A stretch of DNA of 64,000 bases. It comes from Salvia splendens (lineage: Eukaryota; Streptophyta; Magnoliopsida; Lamiales; Lamiaceae). The notes beneath the pieces are model-generated. The model ran no database searches. It was not told the DNA's origin and saw nothing but the letters and a program-made list of their open reading frames with translations. Numbering within the stretch: the first letter of the stretch is position 1; each line of letters begins with the position of its first letter. Below, piece after piece: positions 58,637 through 64,000 of the stretch. A program made the position numbers and the translations under genes. Location of the stretch: contig NC_056047.1 in the NCBI RefSeq assembly GCF_004379255.2, positions 15,266,293-15,330,292 of the forward strand. Reading direction: 5' to 3'.

Positions 58637-59103
58637 ACAGCTGAATATAATGCATGATAAATGGAAAATAATGCACATAGTAACACATATAATGATACAA
58701 CTGAATATTTCGTGAGGAATGCAGAATGTTATTCATGATGCTTGGTTCTCTTTGACGTCGATACATTCCTTATATGTGGATTGTTTGGTTGTTAGTTACC
58801 AAGAAAATCATCTTGTAACTTAGGTGTATTATATTCCAATTATTGTTCATCTTAAAAAAATTTTACTACTGTGAATGCATTAATATGAACTTATTTGATA
58901 TTATTATGTAGTGATGTCTTGATATTTTGTACAAGATATAAAAACACATAACACTGGCACAGGCCTTTGTGTCCCAAAATCCATACTAATAGACGTTCGA
59001 AGAACTGTACTTTACAAAAAAGAAGATAACGATAAAATTCAAAAGTTTGCTTAAACGATGCCATTGCTTCTCCCACCAACAGTTGTATAATGCATACCAC
59101 ACC

Positions 59104-59899
59104 TCACTCAAGACCGTATAGGTCGACCCAATTCTCAAAGTTGAAATTTTTCGGCTTCTCTTTCCAAAAACGCGTCGCCTTCTTCTGGTTGTCACCACCT
59201 CTTATGTTGGAAATACATGTCAGGAGGGTCCTTGCATACTTGATGCGGAACATCTCCACGCTTTTAGTTCCACTCGCACTGAGGCCACATTCCCAGTCCT
59301 TTTCCCTTTCTCCAAAATAGGTTTCCATGTGCCGCATCACATAGATCCCTGCCTCATCAATGACGTTACTGTTCCTCCAAGGCATGGCTACAAATAGTCC
59401 TCCCTCTGCAGGTGTTCGACGACAGTATAAATAGTCCTCCCTCCAGGCTTTGTTCTTCTTGTCATCACAGTCATTTTAGGCAGAGCTGGTTGAAGCTTCC
59501 GTAATTCGTTCGCGGAATTTCTGGGCTATTCCAACCGGCAGTAGATCATCCACTGCATCTTCTATGTTCCTCCGCAACTGCTTTGTCCCTGTCGAGCAGC
59601 ACCAACTTGCATCATGAAACGTGCACTATATAGAATAACAAACAGAGATATATAGTAGAAACAAATCTGCCAAACGAACATTAATTCATGCGTAAAATAA
59701 AATAATGCTTCACCATGAACACATAATGCACAGACTATATAGTGTAATTTACTAACACATATTCCAGTTAATGTTTGACAATTTAAAACAGGATCCAACA
59801 TAATGCAATCACATTTTCAAATAATGCAATCACATAAGCAAATAATGCAATCACATAGTGAAATAATGCAATCATAACACAAGCATGATGCATCATACA

Positions 59900-59948
<49 letters not shown>

Positions 59949-60895
59949 ACAACTTAACCATCCAAATAATGCAATCACATAATCAAATAATGCACTTATA
60001 ACACAACCACGATGAATCATACAAGATATATACTTAACCAACAAACTTATTTTTTTAATGACAAATATACTTCTGGATCCACTATTCTCAGTGACCACCA
60101 CCAGCAGATATAGAATTCATCTAACGATGCATATAATGAATTTAGACAGACAGATAATGCATATGTATTAACAAATAATGCACTCCCACATATATTACCG
60201 GTACTTTTTTACAATTAAAAACACCATTTAAATGATGCATAATATAGGATATTTTTATGCATAAAACAATCAAATGATGTGCAGATCCAAAAGCGTAATG
60301 ATTCACTACTACAACATATTTTGTGACACTAATGTCCACTGACATACAAACAATGGAAACATCAAGTATATTAATGCACACAATCATTAAAATAATGTAC
60401 AAAATCGACTAAATCATGTAGGATCAAAATTAAAATATGTGAAGCAGAAAAACAGAGCAACTAATCGAACAGAAACTCACCCTTATTCTGTGTTTGTTGT
60501 GAGTTAGTAGGTCTACCTTTTTTAGTCATTATTAAATCTGCGAGTAACAGCAAACAATCAAAAAACTACAAGATTTTAACAACAAATAGTCTAGGATTTG
60601 ATGGTAATCGGTTGAATCTTGGCGTGGGCGATTTATTTCGGTCGACGCTTGTTGAAAATCGATAAAAAAAACGACCAAACCATACCTGCTGTTGTAATGC
60701 ACTGAAATCTTGTTCAAACCGGGAAGGGATATTGAAAATCAAGGGAACCAGCGGTGAATCTCCAAGAAATCGTCGCGATTTTGAGTGGGCGGCGGCTAGG
60801 GTTTTTACCAGATTTGGAAAATGAGAAGACTCTTGTTGAGAGAGAATCTGGAGCGGGATTGTGATTAAATGCGTGTGATGATAGATGTGAGTCAA
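59104..60895 (-). pseudogene. Ulp1-like protease gene of MULE A, fragmentary
   Basis: On the minus strand the promoter-side region (60790-60960) leads to ACCCTAGCCGCCGCC and a first-exon-like ORF (60566-60895). A coding block at 59480-59580 reads VDDLLPVGIAQKFRERITEA, and it has a counterpart in MULE B (63110-63215). The last ORF (59385-59104) contains IDEAGIYVMRHMETYFGERE, which resembles the C-terminal active-site region of Ulp1 (C48) proteases found in plant MULEs, where a Cys-Gly pair normally precedes Ile-Tyr/Phe-Val-Met. Here the Cys position is Ala. Exon joins cannot be drawn with confidence, and the middle is filled with ATAATGCA repeats and a (TA)n tract. It is a decayed or partly non-catalytic gene. 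Confidence 0.5.
59902..59945. repeat. (TA)n microsatellite in MULE A
   Basis: About 21 TA units inside the noncoding part of the Ulp1-like gene. Confidence 0.93.
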
Positions 60896-61470
60896 TGCGT
60901 GTGATGAAAGTGGTGGAAGATCCCGCTAAATTTTCGCCCAATTCGTTTTCAGACGTTTTGATTACACAAATTGACTAAATCACCCCCATGATGCACCAAA
61001 TTGGTCAAATAATGAAGCGCGGGATGATAAATATGCTATTAATCTGGAACGTCCATCCTCCTGATCCAACGACCGAGATTGCGAAGAAACTTAAATTTAA
61101 GGGGAGAAAATGAGTTTAACACTACCCTATATATAGGGTAGTGGGTAGTGTTAAACTCATTTTCTCCCCTTAGATTTAAGTTCCTTCTCAATTTGTAGTG
61201 TTGGATCTGGAGGATGGACGATCCAGATGACATGCATAGATAATGATCCCGTAGTTCATTATTTGGTGGTTTTCGTGCATCATGAGGGTGAAGTAGTAAA
61301 TTTATACACTCAAAAACCTCCGAAAACAGCAATTGCGAAATTTTAGCGTGATATACCCACGCCCTTCCATCTAGTCTACACATCATTCATCACCCACCCT
61401 ATTAACTCACAATCTCTCTACCAATTCGTCTCCCCAATTTCAAAACCCTAGCCGCCCCTTCGCAAGGTTG
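60790..61470. repeat. Inverted repeat at the MULE A / MULE B junction
   Basis: The arms are mirror copies around CCCTATATATAGGG (61125-61138). The inner 90 bases are nearly identical: TAACACTACCC on the left faces GGGTAGTGTTA on the right, then both continue through TTTTCTCCCC and GGATGGACG. Beyond that, both arms show a TTCATTATTTG motif, a GTGCATCATG motif and an AACCCTAGCCGCC leader. Each arm is thus an element end plus the promoter and 5' leader of an Ulp1-like gene. Confidence 0.85.
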
Positions 61471-63215
61471 CTCCGATTACTCGGAACTGCAGTCGGTGTC
61501 TGATTTAGGGTCCAACAACCGTTCCGGTTTTGCACAAGATTCATCAGAGGATTTAGGTTTAGTCGAATGTTATTTTAATGGATTACTGAACGAGTTTCAT
61601 CAAGCCTTTTCCCTAATTTTCGCACGTAACACATCACCCACACCACGACTCACCGGATTACCATCACCCGCACAAATTTGTTGATGAAATTTTATAGGGC
61701 TTTATTTGTTTGGTGTCTTGTGCAGTTTTCAAAATATCTAAAAGAGGACGTCCGTCAAATTCGCAACAATCGCAGAAAGATGGTGAGCTCCTGTTTTCAT
61801 TTGCATTTTGAATACCTGGACTGTTGCTCTGCTTCTGTGTTTGATATATTTGGTTTTTATGCCCACATGTTTTAATCGAGTTTGTACATTATTTTCCTAA
61901 TTGTGTACATTAATTTAACATATGTAGCTACTATCTGTCTGTTGCTGGACATTATTGTATACAATAATGCCATGTTAGTGTGTTCATTACTGTAATGGAT
62001 CTGCACATCATATCAGTATTTATATGCATCAAAATATCTTGTATCATGCATCATATAACTGGAGTTTTAATTGTCGAAGAGTAAATGGAATATGTGTATG
62101 TGCATTACTTATTATAATATATGCATTATAAGCCTATTTAAATACATTATATTCAAAGGTAAACCCTACCCTTCAATAAACTGTCGTTGGTCATTGTTGA
62201 ATTAACGAATGCAAAAGTTGTTTGCTCATTAATTAAATGAGTCTATGCATTAATTTGTCTATTTTTAGTCATTATATATCATGTATCATGCATCATGTCA
62301 ATCTTGTTTTATATTGTCAAGGAGTAGATCGAATATTTATTTGTTCATTACTTGATATAATCTCTTCATTATTTGCCGATGTGACTACATTATTTGCCTA
62401 TGTACATGCATTATGGTCATTTCTGTTTTATAATGTCAAACAACACATGGAATATTTGTTTGTTCATTACATCATATAATCTCTGCATTACGTGCATATT
62501 TGATTGCATTATTTGCCTATATGCATGAATTATGTTTACTTTTGTTTTATATACTCAAAGAGTAAAAGGATAATGTGTATGTGCATTAATTGTTATAAAC
62601 TTTGTATTATAACTATATATTACTGCAGTATTTACCTATATGAATACATTATGACTGATGTTGGACATTGGTAAAGTTTTTATTGTAATTTTGATGTTCA
62701 TTAGTTGCAATTATCTGTACAATATATATCTATTTGGTATTCCTTATATTGACTGTTGTTGTACATGTGTCAAAAAGTGAATGGAATATTTGTATGTTTA
62801 TTACTTGACCGGATCTATACATTATTTAGTTATTGCATTATTTATCATGGTTTATGTGTTATGTGATTGTAAATGGACATGTGACAATGGGTAATTGCAA
62901 TATTCATGGTGCATTTGTTGATTTATTCTGAACATTATTTGATTATTAAAATGCATTATGTATCAGTTTTTAGGCATTATTTTGATGTTTCTGTACAAGG
63001 GTGTATAAGTGAATGTAGTTTAACTATCCACATTATTTTGTTCAGTCTGTACATTATGTAATTAATTGTATGTTATTATTCTATATGTTGTACAACATCA
63101 AAGTAGCTAAGATTGGACATCAACGAGGTGATCGATGATATACTGCCAGTAGGAATTGCCAAGAAATTCCGGGAACGATTATCAGAGCCGGGACTAGTAC
63201 AACTCCGGAAGAGTT
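61440..63215 (+). pseudogene. Ulp1-like gene of MULE B, 5' part
   Basis: A leader at 61440-61500 is followed by an ORF (61496-61684) with SPTPRLTGLPS, similar to SPTPRFNRLPS in the MULE A counterpart, and a likely exon end at GCAGAAAGATG|GTGAGC (about 61780). A second block at 63110-63215 reads VIDDILPVGIAKKFRERLSE and ends at a stop. The protease part is not visible in this window. Intervening DNA is rich in TGCATTAT. Exon structure is uncertain. Confidence 0.4.
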
Positions 63216-63500
63216 TCTGAATTGTATAAAGAGTTTAACTCCACGGCAGAAGGAAGCCTTACGGAACTTGTATATGAGTCTAAGAGTGAATGCAATATTT
63301 GTACATTATTTAGCCATTTCTATGCATTATTTATCCTGTTTTATGCATCATTAGACTGCTGTTGTACATGAGTCTAAGAATGAATGCAATATTTGTATGT
63401 TCATTACTTGAGTGATTCTGTACATTATTTGGCTATTTGAATGCATTATTTATCCTGTTTTATGCATCACGTGATTGCTGTTGTACATACTAGACCCTAG

Positions 63501-64000
63501 CCCCTAGGCTTGTTAAACCCTTAGGGAAAACAAGAAACGTGCGCCAAACATCGAAACACGACACAACTTAAATTAAATGGGTCAGGATAAATGTTCATTA
63601 CATATCACAAATGATGCATTACATAAACTAAAACTGCGCATTACACTACATAATATGTACATTATGTATATCTATTTTAAAAAAATGCCTACGCGCTATG
63701 CATGTGCAACCCCAGATGAATTACTACAGCTCGTGTATTTGGACAACGTTTTTTAGACTTAGAACATACTACAACCTATCCCCTAGGCTTGTTAAACCCT
63801 TAGGGAAAACAAGAAACGTGCGTAAAACATCGAAACACGGCACAACCTCAATTAAACGGGTAAGGATAAATGTTCATTAAATACCACAAATAATGCATTA
63901 CAGAAACTAAACTACGCATTATACTACACAATATGTACATTATGTATATCTGTTTTAAAATATACCTACGCGTTATGCATATGGAAACCCAGACGAATTA
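63501..64000. repeat. 279-bp tandem repeat in MULE B
   Basis: The unit beginning CCCCTAGGCTTGTTAAACCC at 63501 repeats at 63780 and runs to the window edge with about 90 percent identity. CCCTA and TAGGG near its start can pair. Units carry AATGCATTA and ACATTATGTA motifs. Confidence 0.9.

Larger units (their letters stand above)
54768..61127. mobile_element. MULE A: FAR1/Ulp1-type Mutator-like element (about 6.4 kb)
   Basis: The right end, read inward, begins GGGTAGTGTTAAACTCATTT; the left end begins AGAATTGTATTCAAATCC after a TA tract and is only loosely similar over about 90 bases. Inside are a FAR1-type transposase gene on the plus strand (55124-58027) and an Ulp1-like gene on the minus strand (about 60895-59104), converging as in maize MuDR. 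The noncoding part has a dense ATAATGCA motif. The right end is better supported than the left end. Confidence 0.65.
61136..64000 (+). mobile_element. MULE B: inverted relative of MULE A, cut by window edge
   Basis: It starts at the junction with an end matching that of MULE A and continues with the same order read outward: promoter-like region, AACCCTAGCCGCC leader, first exon, ATAATGCA-motif DNA (here as TGCATTAT), and a DDILPVGIAKKFRER coding block. The transposase would lie beyond 64000 on the minus strand if the layout matches MULE A. Confidence 0.65.

Overview
The window looks like plant nuclear DNA from a eudicot, probably an asterid. The reasons are plant-specific single-copy genes with short GT-AG introns, Athila-type Ty3/gypsy retroelements with a tRNA-Asp primer site, Stowaway, PIF/Harbinger and hAT MITEs, FAR1-type Mutator-like elements (MULEs), and AT-rich intergenic DNA. 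I cannot name the species from sequence alone. No rRNA gene, intact tRNA gene or CRISPR array was found.

Layout. 1-18700: two Athila retrotransposons in tandem on the minus strand. They share the LTR at 4921-6426. The right copy is complete (4921-18700) with an intact 2005-codon gag-pol and a frameshifted env-like ORF. The left copy is cut by the window edge and its gag-pol is broken by many small indels. 18701-21139: remnant of a PIF/Harbinger-like element with a two-exon Myb/SANT gene. 21476-24075: a three-exon DUF604/GT31 glycosyltransferase gene. 27527-29551 (minus): a four-exon BEL1 homeobox gene with a 61-nt exon and a GC-AG intron. 30310-35308: two PIF/Harbinger-like elements in opposite orientation, 751 bp apart, each with a Myb/SANT-type ORF and no transposase. 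35312-44292: gene-free AT-rich DNA with several Stowaway MITEs, one nested in another. 44293-45380: phosphoglycerate-mutase-like AT74-type gene, converging on a BTB/POZ gene (46021-49648, minus). 49649-54767: gene-free, with a hAT MITE inside a tandem duplication and a MITE embedded in a (TA)n tract. 54768-64000: two FAR1/Ulp1-type MULEs placed head to head.

How the genes relate. The five ordinary host genes (glycosyltransferase, BEL1, phosphatase-like, BTB protein, and perhaps the first Myb/SANT gene) show no shared pathway. They are separated by mobile DNA. The part most worth study is 54768-64000. MULE A has a FAR1-type transposase gene (plus strand, decayed) converging on an Ulp1-like gene (minus strand), an arrangement like maize MuDR. 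At 61127-61136 its end meets the matching end of a second, inverted element, MULE B. Noncoding DNA of both elements is packed with an ATAATGCA-type octamer whose orientation flips at this junction.
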